Source of the DNA: Hyposmocoma kahamanoa | Taxonomy: Eukaryota > Arthropoda > Insecta > Lepidoptera > Cosmopterigidae | Assembly: GCF_003589595.1 (NCBI RefSeq) | Contig: NW_020653753.1 | Coordinates: forward strand, 323,171 to 387,170 | DNA length: 64,000 nt | Direction: 5' to 3' | In this document: one piece after another, positions 48,401 through 56,424 of the stretch | Layout of the letters: each line of letters opens with the position of its first letter | Numbering within the stretch: position 1 is the stretch's first letter | The notes under the pieces: model-generated | The model's database searches: none | The model's input: only the letters and a program-made list of their open reading frames with translations | Told to the model about the DNA's origin: nothing | Made by a program: the position numbers and the translations under genes

Positions 48401-51400
48401 GTGCCTCATATTCAGAATTGTTCAACATTCCCTTTCTATTTCATAATCATACTCTTTAATCAAGACACCAATCTGTGATCCTGGTATAAAAATATCAATA
48501 CGTAATGTACCTATTGCATTTAACAAAGATTATTGCACGATAGTACTGCGATGAACACCTTTTTTTTTTCAAACTATGCTTACAACTTCTAGGTACAACT
48601 AAAATAATAATGTAACAACCCTACACTCCGAGCGAAGTGTATGTGTATACGCGCCGAACATTGTTCGCCGGAAGTTGCCTTACTCGCTCTTATTATGATT
48701 GTAGTCTCGAACTACCTAAAGCAGTAAATACTTCTTTACAGGATTTTTTTTACGATGTAACTACCTGTTTAGTTACTCATGTACATTATATTTACTCAAA
48801 TGGTATGTAGGGAGGTATCCTTCCTAAGCCTTTCCAAAGTAACCTTACGCTAGTAGCCCTGTGTCATCAAATGTCAAGTAACTATCGAAAGGTCTTGTTT
48901 CGTGCAATTAAGGGTCTATACAACAACCTCAAATGGCTTTGGTTGATTCCGTACTAAAGTGAAAGTAGTGAATCAATCATGTTGGAAAAAATATATAGTA
49001 AAATTGGGGATACACACTGATTACTATAAGGTGTGAAAACACGATTCATAAAAAATTTAACTGTAGAAATTAAAATACAAAATTACCTCGAAATTTGACA
49101 AGCAAACTGCTGTATTCAATGGGTACTTTGCATATAGCAATAATTATTTTTATGGCCAGGCTAAATAAGTAAGTCAGTCGGTAGAGCACTATGGGTATTT
49201 ATTACTATAAAAAGCGGGGCACAGTGATATTACATAGATTCTACGACGTAAGTAAATACTTATAATAGGAACGAATACAAAATTACAGCAGAAAAGACGC
49301 GTGCACATTAAAGACTTCTAATTCGAACCAGTGTTTGACGCGAACTTTTTGGATACTAACTGGAGCGCGCGGGGGTGCGTATCGGTAATCACGCATAAAA
49401 CGGAAGTTATTACCATATTTGGTCAGAAAAAGTGATATTTTGGCAATACAGGGTCGATGGCGAGAAGCGCCATCTACATTCGCAAAGACTAATCTACGTC
49501 CTCGAGGATGGGTTAGTCGTCGCGATATCGGGTAGGACGCTTTAGAGAACGCTTCGAACGCACTAGATAGGGTTGATACGCTATACTCTCCCCCTGCAGT
49601 TCATGATGGCGACATCGCTCATGAACTGACGAAAGTAGTTCCCCTCGTGCGTCTGACTCGGTGCTACACGTTTTCATTAGCCGAGGACATTCACGTCGAG
49701 GTAAGGGTACTATAGGTACCGCAGCAGTATTAAATCAATCACGATAAGGAGTGAGCTGCTTTGCATTTGCATTTGCGTTACCGTTATTACCATATTTGGT
49801 CATGAAAAAGTGATGTTTTGGCAAAACAGGGTCGATGGCGAGAAGCGCCATCTACATTCGCAAAGACTATCTACTTCCTCGAGGATGGTGGTCGTCGCGA
49901 TATCGGGTAGGACGCTTTCGAGAACGCTTCGGACGCACTAGCTGGGGTTGACACGCTACATTTTTTAATATCAATGGAACTAAATAGAACACAAAATAAA
50001 TTCTGAAATAAAGTAAAATAAACCGTATGGGTACGGAAAAATTTTAATTCGAGCTAAGGTAGTATCGACTCTTAAAGCTGTAATTATGATCTGAATCGTA
50101 ACATAAAACACTTTAAACAAAACTGTATCCTTAGTACGGTGGGAGAAGTACGAAAAGAGCTTATTATTTTGTTTTGACTAATTATTTGGAAGAACTGCGG
50201 TACCCTCGTAAGTTCAAATGCCTGTGCCGCCATCTACCTTTCACTTTGATTTCTAAATAACGAACATTGTGAATGTTTAGAAACAAATACGTCTTGGTGA
50301 TGACGAAGGAAAACATTATGATGACACCTGCATGTCGCAGTAGAGTTCCTCATGAAAGAGTTCGTACAGGGAAGTACTGTCACTTTACCTATTTCTACCG
50401 CTAACTAGTAACGTGAACATTATTGCGTTCCGGTATTGAAGGGTAAAAATATTGATGAAATTACAGACAGTCTCAAGGTGACTAGCGCGATGACAGTGTT
50501 TTTTTTATAATATCAAGTGACGGGACGAACAAGTCGTGCGCCTGATGGTAAGCTACACGTCTGTCCATAACAGTTGCAGTGCCACTTAGAGCTTTAAATC
50601 GCAAAGTTCTAAGGGGCACTGTTAAAGATGGGAAAAGCTGCTTATTTTTTAAACGTTTAAAGTTATGCTTTTTTAGAAAAAGCGTGCTTTTTTATACGCT
50701 TTTTCACTTAAACGCTTTTTAGTTAGAAGCTAAAATCGTTTAGAAAACGTATCAAGCGCAGAGACTTTTATGTTAAAAAAAGCTTGCAACGTTGTGTTGA
50801 TAGCGAAACGCAAGAGTAGACCACTAAAGGTATTAAGATAAGTTTTTTTGTAAAAAACGAGTTATATTTTTATTATGACATAACATTATTATATTAACAT
50901 TTTGTTCATTGGCGTTTGAAAGCGTTCAAAAAAATAAGTTGTTTAACTTTTGTAGTTGTTAACCGTTGAAATGGAAAAAACTGCTTATTTTTTTTAACGT
51001 TAAAACGTACGTTTAAAAAGCGTGCTTGTAAAAGCGCTTTTCACCTAAACGCGTTATAGTTTGACGCTTAAAAAGTCGTTTAGAAGAACGTTTAAGCGCA
51101 TAGACTTACGCTTGCGCTTAAAATGAAAAGCGCCCACCTCTAGGCACTGCCACTGCGCCCTTCACCCTGAGACGTAAGTTGACAAGTATTATTATAACAG
51201 GAACCTTCTTCTACGTATAGGTTTTACCATGATGCTTTCCTACACCGTTAGCGAGAAGTATTACTGCTAAATATGTTTACTTACTTATCAACTGGACCAA
51301 TTGCGATGGAATCACGTTATTTTATATGGCGAACGGTTAAGCAGTAGAATTACCTGCGTGCAGACTTATTTCCCGGTTCCTGTAGTAAGGAAGGTGCCTG

Positions 51401-52015
51401 TAAATTCACCAGCATCCTTACCCTTCAAAACCGGAACACAGTAATGGTGACATTACTGCTTGACGGCAGAAATAAGTAAGATCGCAGTAGTAGGTACCTT
51501 GGACGAACTCTTTCACAAGGACCTCTACTGCTACTAGTGTGTAAGAGTACCCCTCAGATCTTTGCGATTTAAAGCTGTGAGTGGCACTGCAACCGTTATG
51601 GACAGGCGAGTCGATTACCACCAGGCGCACGAATTGCCCGTCCAGTCACTAGGTATTATAAAAAAAATCAGCCTATCAAAGTATGTTAACTGTAGCTATT
51701 ATATTATTATATTGTCTTGTTTGTTTTTCAGTATACAGCGACAACTCAACCCCGCTAATTATCTTAGGCGCAGACACATATCACTTATACCTACGTCACG
51801 CAACGTGTGCTGACGTTCTTTCCTGGGACACTCGAGAACACATCAACTCGTCTCTTCTGATGAACATACATTCCGCAGGCCCACGGATGATACCCACCTC
51901 AGTCACCGCACATCCACTGAAACCCGTGCTATTGATTCTTGATAATAATTACGTTGATGCTACGTTTAATAAAATGGCTACTTATCACCGAATTACATTT
52001 GTTGGCCAGTTGTAA
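36254..52015 (+). CDS. yellow/MRJP-family secreted protein, five exons (whole gene)
   Basis: The CDS joins 36254-36474, 39529-39676, 42403-42596, 46428-46651 and 51732-52015: 1071 nt, 356 residues plus stop, no internal stops. All introns are GT/AG and every junction keeps phase. The protein starts with a hydrophobic signal peptide (about residues 1-22), so it is probably secreted. It follows the order of the yellow/MRJP domain: LTPRFKSGVLST, then GDCNQIQNAIDFY, LWILDSGIVE with a CxCRPKVVVL cysteine-proline segment, YISDASRGAILVHD, and a C-terminal CADVLSWDT and LILDNNYVDATF stretch. At 356 residues it is shorter than many yellow proteins; the region after YISD looks compact. Family members act in cuticle pigmentation, dopachrome conversion or other secreted roles; the subgroup and function here are not deducible. 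A small phase-neutral extra exon in a long intron cannot be excluded. Confidence 0.88.
36714..36876 (+). repeat. AACCGAC element, internally deleted
   Basis: AACCGACTTCAAAAAAGAAG to AAATTGAGGTCGGTT, with the central 80 bp missing. In yellow intron 1. Confidence 0.7.
37026..37300 (-). repeat. family C (yellow intron 1)
   Basis: GACGGGACGAACAAGTCATG to GAACTCTTTCACAAGTATGC, minus strand. Confidence 0.75.
37857..38234 (-). mobile_element. 8-bp-TSD MITE, copy 2 (yellow intron 1)
   Basis: 378 bp, opposite orientation to copies 1 and 3. Same terminal repeats. Perfect target duplication CGTTTATT (37849-37856, 38235-38242). Confidence 0.9.
38578..38690 (+). repeat. common lepidopteran repeat
   Basis: AATTTTGATACAGAGATAGA and AGGACATAGGCTACTTTGAG match a sequence recurrent in moth and butterfly genomes as I know them. 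Only one copy here; class not assigned. Confidence 0.45.
38790..39166 (+). mobile_element. 8-bp-TSD MITE, copy 3 (yellow intron 1)
   Basis: 377 bp. Same terminal repeats. Perfect target duplication TATATTAC (38782-38789, 39167-39174). It lies 555 bp downstream of copy 2 in inverted orientation. Confidence 0.9.
39319..39423 (+). mobile_element. 105-bp MITE, copy 3 (yellow intron 1)
   Basis: GTATGGACAACGGCACATCA to GTACTGGCGTACTTAC, again 105 bp. Confidence 0.75.
39529..39676 (+). CDS. yellow-like gene exon 2
   Basis: 148 nt: one base completes the split arginine codon, then 49 codons, ending in phase 0. The acceptor is TTTCAG|ATTT and the donor TTA|GTAAGT. It encodes FKSGVLSTIWLIVRG and GDCNQIQNAIDFYLDYL. 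The conserved Gly-Asp-Cys is typical of the yellow/MRJP domain. The codons are more GC-rich than the flanking introns. Confidence 0.87.
39783..40068 (-). repeat. family C (yellow intron 2)
   Basis: GACGGAACGAACAAGGCGTG to CTCTTTCACAAGGAGCTCTC. Starts about 105 bp after exon 2. Confidence 0.75.
41350..41640 (+). mobile_element. SINE B tails in tandem (yellow intron 2)
   Basis: Two copies of the SINE B tail (CGATCTTTGTATTAATAATT, GTAATTTTACAAAAATAATT, CATCGTGACATTCAATA) at about 41360-41455 and 41540-41635, with one head (GATTCGAAACCAGCCGGATC) between. Confidence 0.7.
42112..42313 (-). mobile_element. 3-bp-TSD MITE, copy 2 (yellow intron 2)
   Basis: 202 bp. Ends GGGTGCGTACAGATCTGG and GGGTGCGTACAGATCTGG are perfect inverted repeats over 20 bp. 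TTG on both sides (42109-42111, 42314-42316). GC-rich interior with GCGCGC/TGCACG words. Confidence 0.8.
42403..42596 (+). CDS. yellow-like gene exon 3
   Basis: 194 nt: 64 codons plus two bases (phase 2). The acceptor is GACTACAG|GGAAAC and the donor TTTTGT|GTAAGT. It encodes GNLWILDSGIVETSEHPRC, then TCRPKVVVLSILLKKF and NIVVEHAFGGPFV. The LWxLDSGI motif followed by a C-x-C-R-P-K segment is the strongest family signature in the gene. The acceptor lies 89 bp downstream of a 202-bp MITE at 42112-42313. Confidence 0.9.
42811..42876. repeat. palindrome and hairpin cluster
   Basis: A 12-bp palindrome ACTGCATGCAGT (42811-42822) and a 13-bp perfect stem GCCGAGATCGACT / AGTCGATCTCGGC (42841-42853, 42864-42876) with loop GCATGCAGCT. 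Confidence 0.8.
43425..43600 (-). mobile_element. SINE A (yellow intron 3)
   Basis: Minus-strand copy with CACAAATTACACCCAAACTC and CCCGGTCCGGGAATCGAG; the 5' head is decayed. Confidence 0.7.
46428..46651 (+). CDS. yellow-like gene exon 4
   Basis: 224 nt: one base completes the valine codon from exon 3, then 74 codons plus one base (phase 1). The acceptor is TATGCAG|CTACATT and the donor CGAG|GTAAAA. It encodes YISDASRGAILVHDASSGEQ and VLVLTRMQDGRVLEVNTNAL. The (A)YISD...LIVYD strand is a known hallmark of the family and is seen here as YISD...ILVHD. The exon is visibly GC-richer than its surroundings. Confidence 0.88.
46692..47547 (-). mobile_element. GTCGTGAC foldback element split by a LINE (yellow intron 4)
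   Basis: Two halves (46692-46930 and 47342-47547) match the reverse of 9837-10257; a LINE 3' end sits between them. Net length about 445 bp. Ends GCGTTCCCAATAAGTCGTGA and, inverted, GTGTTTCCATTGCGTCGTAA. Confidence 0.7.
46931..47341 (-). mobile_element. LINE 3' end, minus strand, nested in a foldback element
   Basis: The minus strand encodes VKLFNKLSIDLKIINDKNIF then QQKLRSLLLEKYCYSV, typical of jockey-like RT C-termini. It interrupts the GTCGTGAC foldback element exactly between AAACGATT and CTGTCATGC, as shown by comparison with the uninterrupted copy at 9837-10257. Confidence 0.75.
47690..47960 (+). mobile_element. LINE C-terminal fragment
   Basis: Reads (with one frameshift) MEWNSLPAD then DIFPERYNVGLFKARVNRHF, the end of a non-LTR reverse transcriptase. 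A related scrap, GAGAGTGTGCGAGG to CAGACGTAGG, is at 31386-31422. It runs straight into a minus-strand family C copy. Confidence 0.6.
47970..48200 (-). repeat. family C (yellow intron 4)
   Basis: CCAAGTGACGAGACGAACAA to GGTAAGGTGATAGTACTTAC; follows a LINE C-terminal fragment. Confidence 0.7.
48230..48690 (-). repeat. 0.45-kb repeat module, copy 2 (yellow intron 4)
   Basis: Minus-strand partner of 4203-4640. Ends next to a family C copy. Confidence 0.65.
49406..49959 (+). repeat. pair of about 178-bp direct repeats with 198-bp spacer (yellow intron 4)
   Basis: 49406-49584 and 49783-49959 are about 90% alike (GTTATTACCATATTTGGTCA, GGGTCGATGGCGAGAAGCGC, GTCGTCGCGATATCGGGTAG). The spacer contains a perfect 10-bp-stem hairpin, CAGTTCATGA (49597-49606) with TCATGAACTG (49619-49628). 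GC-rich relative to surroundings. Confidence 0.75.
50340..51665. repeat. family C cluster (yellow intron 4)
   Basis: A + 5' part (50340-50500), then a minus copy (50505-51535) broken by the hAT-like MITE (50623-51142) and by a 200-bp insertion (about 51188-51389, bounded by ACAGGAACC and GGTTCCTGT), then a + 3' part (51541-51665) ending 66 bp before exon 5. Confidence 0.7.
50623..51142 (+). mobile_element. hAT-like MITE nested in family C
   Basis: 520 bp. Ends TAAAGATGGGAAAAGC and, on the other strand, TAGAGGTGGGCGCTTTTC; TAGAGGTGGGC-like ends are common in hAT elements. Flanks GGCACTGT (50615-50622) and GGCACTGC (51143-51150) are an 8-bp duplication with one change; intact family C copies read GGCACTGC once. 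Internally rich in AAGCG/TTTAAACG words. Confidence 0.85.
51732..52015 (+). CDS. yellow-like gene exon 5 (C-terminus and stop)
   Basis: 284 nt: two bases complete the split valine codon, then 93 codons and TAA at 52013-52015. The acceptor is TTTTTCAG|TATACAGC. It encodes VYSDNSTPLIILGADTYHLY, CADVLSWDTREHINSSLLM and KPVLLILDNNYVDATF, matching the last strands of the domain. The coding end is short, without the Pro-rich C-terminal tail of Drosophila Yellow. A family C repeat ends only about 65 bp upstream of the acceptor. Confidence 0.88.
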
Positions 52016-52047
52016 AATTTATAAGACATGAAAATATAATTAACTGA

Positions 52048-52053
52048 AATAAA
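52048..52053 (+). promoter_or_regulatory. candidate polyadenylation signal of the yellow-like gene
   Basis: AATAAA 33 nt after the stop codon, in AT-rich sequence. A second AATAAA at 52189-52194 is an alternative. Assigned by position and motif only. Confidence 0.5.
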
Positions 52054-52864
52054 GAGAGAAATGAGATATTTATGATTAAATATTTTTCATCCATATTTCA
52101 ATTTCAGTGGAATTTTGAGTATTTTATGTAATTATATATTACAGCTGCACTAATATTATTTTTGTTCAGCTTTTCAATTTGCAACTGCAATAAACCTATA
52201 ATGTAGCTCCTGTCAGATAGGTTCAACCGGAAAATCAGTGCTGTGCAAACCAACGTAATTTAACAATAAAAAATCAAGCCTGCACCAACATTATTGTCAG
52301 AGTTTTGTGGAAAAGGCGAAAGGGCCATTTCAAAGAAACTATTTTCAAGGGAGCATGATCAACGAAACGAGATCTACAACCCCCTGGAATCGATTATTTT
52401 TATATAATATTTAGTTTGTTTAGTGTTAAGCAAAATCAGCCTATACTCCGTCAAACCATTTATTATACTTTTGATCTCAGCGTGCAGTTCCATAATTATT
52501 GACAAGCAACCATAGACAAAAAATGCAATATGAACTTCATAGACTGTTTTTTCTTTACTGTAGTGAAGCGACGTGCGATATTTATCAAGCCCACAGATTC
52601 TGGAACGAACATTATAGCAAAAAAATCTTGAGGTGCCAATATCGCGATAGTTACCGAAATGCAAATGCGTTGGTTATGTATTACAAAGAGCGGTGCCTCT
52701 ACCACAGGTTTACTGTGACAGTTGTCGCTAACGAACGCGTAAATTACTTCATAATTTTTTATAGCAAGCAACGCTCCTAGCGGTCACAAGAAGAAACAAC
52801 ATTTTGCATACAAACATTTTGCGCGGTCGCTAGCGATGACCGTGACTATAATCTCATGGTACAC
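52054..52864. other. region downstream of the yellow-like gene
   Basis: AT-rich. Overlapping short open frames at 52374-52780 lie on both strands without recognisable homology. Confidence 0.5.
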
Positions 52865-53057
52865 CAAGTAATGTCAACATTACTGCGTTCAGGTTTTGAA
52901 AGATAAGGGTGCTGGTGAAATTACAGGCACATAGGACTTGTCAACTTAGTCTCAGGATGACGGACGCAGTAGCAGTGCCCCTCAGAACTTTGCGATTTAA
53001 AGCTCTGGGTAGCACTGCAACTGTTATGGACAGGCGAATAGCGTCCTGTCACTTGAT
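52865..53057 (+). repeat. family C, host of the LINE insertion
   Basis: ACCAAGTAATGTCAACATTA to CTGTCACTTGATATTATATA; its A-rich tail is replaced by the (AT)n tract where the LINE sits. Confidence 0.7.
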
Positions 53058-53082
53058 ATTATATATATATATATATATATAA
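53058..53082. repeat. (AT)n microsatellites around the LINE
   Basis: (TA)n at 53058-53082 and again at 55125-55150. Other simple repeats in the window: GAAT units at 34786-34803, a CCGCAGCCT triplicate at about 16360-16380, and CTTT/TTTA-rich sequence at 57877-57937. Confidence 0.85.
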
Positions 53083-53084
53083 TA

Positions 53085-55125
53085 AGTGTTATAGCTAATA
53101 GATTGTTATATAATAAGTACAGAAATAAAACAAATAAATATATAAACAAAATTAGGAATAATTATATTATGAAGGAGGTGTCTGCAAACTTTAAAAATTC
53201 TAGAAAATTGTGGGAAATAATAAATAATATATGTGGCAAGGTATGTCATTCTATAGACACGATAATATGTAAATATTTTAAATCAGATCTTGGCTCACTG
53301 TGCAACTCATTTGCTTACGGTTTCGATAATAATGTAAAAAATATATGTTATGATTGTGATGTAACTTTATTAACAAATACTTACAAAAAACCTCCTACTG
53401 TAGCAATGAGAATGACACGAGCTAATAATAATGTCATAAGTACCATCATTAAACATTTAAATAAAAATAAAAGTCCAGGTATTGATAAGATACGGGTCCG
53501 GGATCTACAATGTATAAGCTCAGAAATAACACCAGTCATCACTCACTTAATTAATTGTTGTCTAGCCACGTCATCTTACCCGGATAATTTAAAGACCGGA
53601 ATCATCAGACCCATACATAAGAAGGGGTCTTATAATGTTATAAATAATTACAGGCCGATTACAATACTTTCTAGTATTGACAAAATAGTGGAAAGATACT
53701 TAGGGACACAAATTAATAAGTTTTTAATAAGTAATAATGTAATAAATGACAAACAGTACGGATTTCAAAAAGGCCGCAGTACTTCTCAACTTCTATCTAA
53801 ATTCACAGATGATGTCAATGGCTATCTGAACGCTCGCGAACAGGTACTCGTTGTATTCATCGACTTCAGCAAAGCATTTGACACTTTACGGTACAGTACA
53901 CTGTATGACAAGCTAGAACAGAATGGTATACAGGGACCATTGTTGGATTGGTTTCGCGACTATCACACAAATAGGCACACACTAGTACGCTTAGGAAACG
54001 CTCAAAGCGACAAAATACCTACTGTTCGAGGTACTGCCCAAGGCTCAATTCTTGGACCTACCGAGTACTTGCTCTATGTAAATGAAATGTGCGATATTTT
54101 TTCCGAAGGTTCCGTATACCAATTCGCTGATGACACTTGCCTAATAACACACAGCAAAGACATAATTGAGGCGCAGAAGACAATGCAGCATAATTTTAAT
54201 ATACTTTGTAAATGGGCTCACGATGTAGGCTTGGTCATTAATGCCGACAAAACCAAAGTTGTTCATATACATTCGCCATATATTAAAACAACTCACGAAA
54301 CTTCGATAACAGCGCATGAACATAAATGCTTGCATAACCGGTTCTCTTACACCAACGACGGCGCTGAGGGCGCGTGCTCATGTCCAAGTCTACAGGTAGT
54401 CGAGCAGCATGTTTATCTGGGTCTCATTATTGACAATCATTTTAACTGGGGACCGCAAATCGAAAGTGTTACTAACAGGCTCAGGTCTATTAATGCAAAA
54501 CTTTCTATACTGAAGTTTAAGGTACCATATCACACACTTAGAATTTTATATTTAGCATTGGCAGATTCAATAATAAGTTATGGACTTACTAGCTACGGGC
54601 GTACTTATAAGACTTACTTAAATAAAATATATAAATTACAAGTCAACCTCCTAAAAACAATTGTGTCCAATAAAATAAGAGATAAGTATAAAGATAACGA
54701 TCCCGGTCTTTTTAGTCACTGTAAGGTGATGTCGGTGTTTAATAAGTCAAATATGCTTATTATATTAGATAAATTTGAAAAAATTAGTTTACTAAAAAAA
54801 AGCGAACAAGTCAATCACGCATCCTTTCTTATCTACCTATGTACCAACTACCTAGGAGCAATAACGCATATGGCATGAGGACCGCGGAATACATACTACC
54901 TGCCATTTTAAATAAAATACCTGATTACTGACATGCAGACACATCCACAATTAATAAATGTAAACAATACCTAAAAAAGTACTACTTAAGTAACTTTTAG
55001 GCAGTATCAATAAGCGTTTATTGCGACGCATTCTTCTTTCGCTTAAACCCTTAAAGGATTTTAGAAAGAAGTCTTACCAATGTATTATTATGTCACTTTT
55101 ATGTAATGAATAAATAAATTAAAAA
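53085..55125 (+). mobile_element. 5'-truncated non-LTR retrotransposon (LINE)
   Basis: The endonuclease half of ORF2 is missing; the element begins at an (AT)n tract at about 53058-53082 and ends with GAATAAATAAATT plus an A run and more (AT)n at 55125-55150. It is inserted at the 3' end of a family C copy (52865-53055). The AT tracts on both sides may be the target duplication. The clade is uncertain (jockey/CR1-like group). Confidence 0.85.
53103..54878 (+). CDS. LINE reverse transcriptase, 5'-truncated but open reading frame
   Basis: A 591-codon open frame that opens at TTG; the first ATG is at 53169. RT landmarks in order: SPGIDKI (124-130), NNYRPITILS (181-190), QYGFQKGRST (218-227), FIDFSKAFDT (252-261, catalytic Asp), RGTAQGSILGP (309-319) and FADD (341-344, catalytic Asp pair). 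No endonuclease upstream and no RNase H downstream. After the stop, the next bases read MRTAEYILPA-like in another frame, so the natural C-terminus may have been cut by a frameshift. The frame is intact, so the insertion is probably recent, but without its endonuclease it should not move itself. Confidence 0.9.
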   Translation: MLYNKYRNKTNKYINKIRNNYIMKEVSANFKNSRKLWEIINNICGKVCHSIDTIICKYFKSDLGSLCNSFAYGFDNNVKNICYDCDVTLLTNTYKKPPTVAMRMTRANNNVISTIIKHLNKNKSPGIDKIRVRDLQCISSEITPVITHLINCCLATSSYPDNLKTGIIRPIHKKGSYNVINNYRPITILSSIDKIVERYLGTQINKFLISNNVINDKQYGFQKGRSTSQLLSKFTDDVNGYLNAREQVLVVFIDFSKAFDTLRYSTLYDKLEQNGIQGPLLDWFRDYHTNRHTLVRLGNAQSDKIPTVRGTAQGSILGPTEYLLYVNEMCDIFSEGSVYQFADDTCLITHSKDIIEAQKTMQHNFNILCKWAHDVGLVINADKTKVVHIHSPYIKTTHETSITAHEHKCLHNRFSYTNDGAEGACSCPSLQVVEQHVYLGLIIDNHFNWGPQIESVTNRLRSINAKLSILKFKVPYHTLRILYLALADSIISYGLTSYGRTYKTYLNKIYKLQVNLLKTIVSNKIRDKYKDNDPGLFSHCKVMSVFNKSNMLIILDKFEKISLLKKSEQVNHASFLIYLCTNYLGAITHMA

Positions 55126-55371
55126 AAAAATATATATATATATAATATATGAAAATAGGATATATAACAAACGAGTTCAGAATTCTCGCCACACATTTAT
55201 GCGTTAAATGTAACCAAACATTTGTTTGTTTCCGTTGTTATCTATATATAAGACTTTTATACGTACGTCTTGTGTCAAATAAATTGAATAAATGCATAAA
55301 AGTTCAACGATTTTTGATGTTCCAGGATTAATACTATATATCCATTTTATCTACAGTGTAACAATAGTGAA

Positions 55372-55837
55372 GAGCCGTGGTAGCCTAATGATTTAGCGTG
55401 AAACAGAGAGCGAGTGCGGATCGGGCGCGAGTCGGGTCGGGGCCGCGGCAGCGGGTCTAATTCCATATATGGACGACAACACTCCGAACGCAGGCGCGGA
55501 ACGGGAAATACACGGAATTAGACGCGCCGCGATCCCAACCTGACCCGCATCCGCCTCTTATTCTCAAGAAAAAGCCGTGGGTTCGAATCCGATCTCGCAC
55601 CTCTGTGTTTCTTGGAATTTATGTGTGAAATTTAAATTTAAAAAAAAAATTAAGTTTGCCATGAGCTTTTCGGTGAAGGAAAACGTCGTGTGATAATGAA
55701 ACCGTCGAAAAAGGACTCTCAACTCTCGGTAAACACGTGAAGTCCCCGACCAGCATCGGGCCAAGGTGGTGGACAATGGCTTAAGCCCTCGCCTGAGAAG
55801 AGACCCGTGCTCCGCCGTGGACGTATAGGTAATAGAT
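55372..55837 (+). mobile_element. SINE D, split by GC-rich MITE
   Basis: GAGCCGTGGTAGCCTAATGA (box A), the MITE at 55405-55565, GCCGTGGGTTCGAATCCGAT (box B), and a 3' part with GGACAATGGCTTAAGCCCTC and GCCTGAGAAGAGACCCGTGC. Confidence 0.75.
55405..55565 (+). mobile_element. GC-rich TIR MITE nested in SINE D
   Basis: 161 bp. Imperfect inverted ends: GAGAGCGAGTGCGGATCGGG against GAGAATAAGAGGCGGATGCG, both leading to a shared GCGTCTAATTCC-like segment. It separates box A and box B of the SINE. Target duplication not clear. Confidence 0.65.
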
Positions 55838-56422
55838 TGACAACTATAGAATTCCCTGTACTACTATGAATACTAGATCAACGAAATTCCCTCCAGGGTA
55901 CCTACTACATATAAAATTAATTTGCATCTAATTATCTGTATAAAACAATATCGATCCGGTATTGCCAATAAATGGAATGTCACTTAGTACTTACTCTCAA
56001 GGCAAGCCTTTTATATCGAAGCTTAAAGTAACAAGTCTACTTTTATGATTACGACAGATAAGGTCTTATCTCTCGTAACCATAATAATCGACTTGTCATT
56101 TTACGGCTGAACTAGTGTAGCAAAAATAAATAAATAATTTTTGAAATACACGTTACCCATAGAGGTAGGAAATTATAAGCGTTACACAAATATGGTAAAA
56201 CACAATTTTCGATATTCTTTTTTTATTTCTATAATCCTATAATCCAAAAACAGGTGTATGGGTAGTGGGTATGGGGTAGGTACCCAATCCCCAAGTCCGT
56301 CGGATAGCTGATGTCCCGAATCACGAATCTGTCGAATCCAGAATGTGTCCTATACCGAACAAGGGGGCCTTGCTTCTCTGAGAATATCTCTTCTATCTAT
56401 TCATTCTTCACCACTGGTATAA
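55838..56422. other. unassigned sequence
   Basis: Nothing recognised between SINE D and mariner copy 2. Confidence 0.55.
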
Positions 56423-56424
56423 TA

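Larger units (their letters stand above)
46652..51731 (+). other. yellow-like intron 4
   Basis: 5.08-kb intron, the longest. It contains a GTCGTGAC foldback element split by a LINE 3' end, a LINE C-terminal fragment, several family C copies in both orientations, a 0.45-kb module shared with 4.2 kb, a pair of 178-bp direct repeats, and a hAT-like MITE nested in family C. Confidence 0.75.

Noticed and set aside
49406..49959. Firm call of an LTR retrotransposon
   Set aside because: Direct repeats only; no TG...CA termini, primer-binding site, polypurine tract or gag-pol sequence could be supported.
52499..52780. 93-codon open frame as a gene
   Set aside because: Open frames of similar length lie on the opposite strand in the same place; no family motif.
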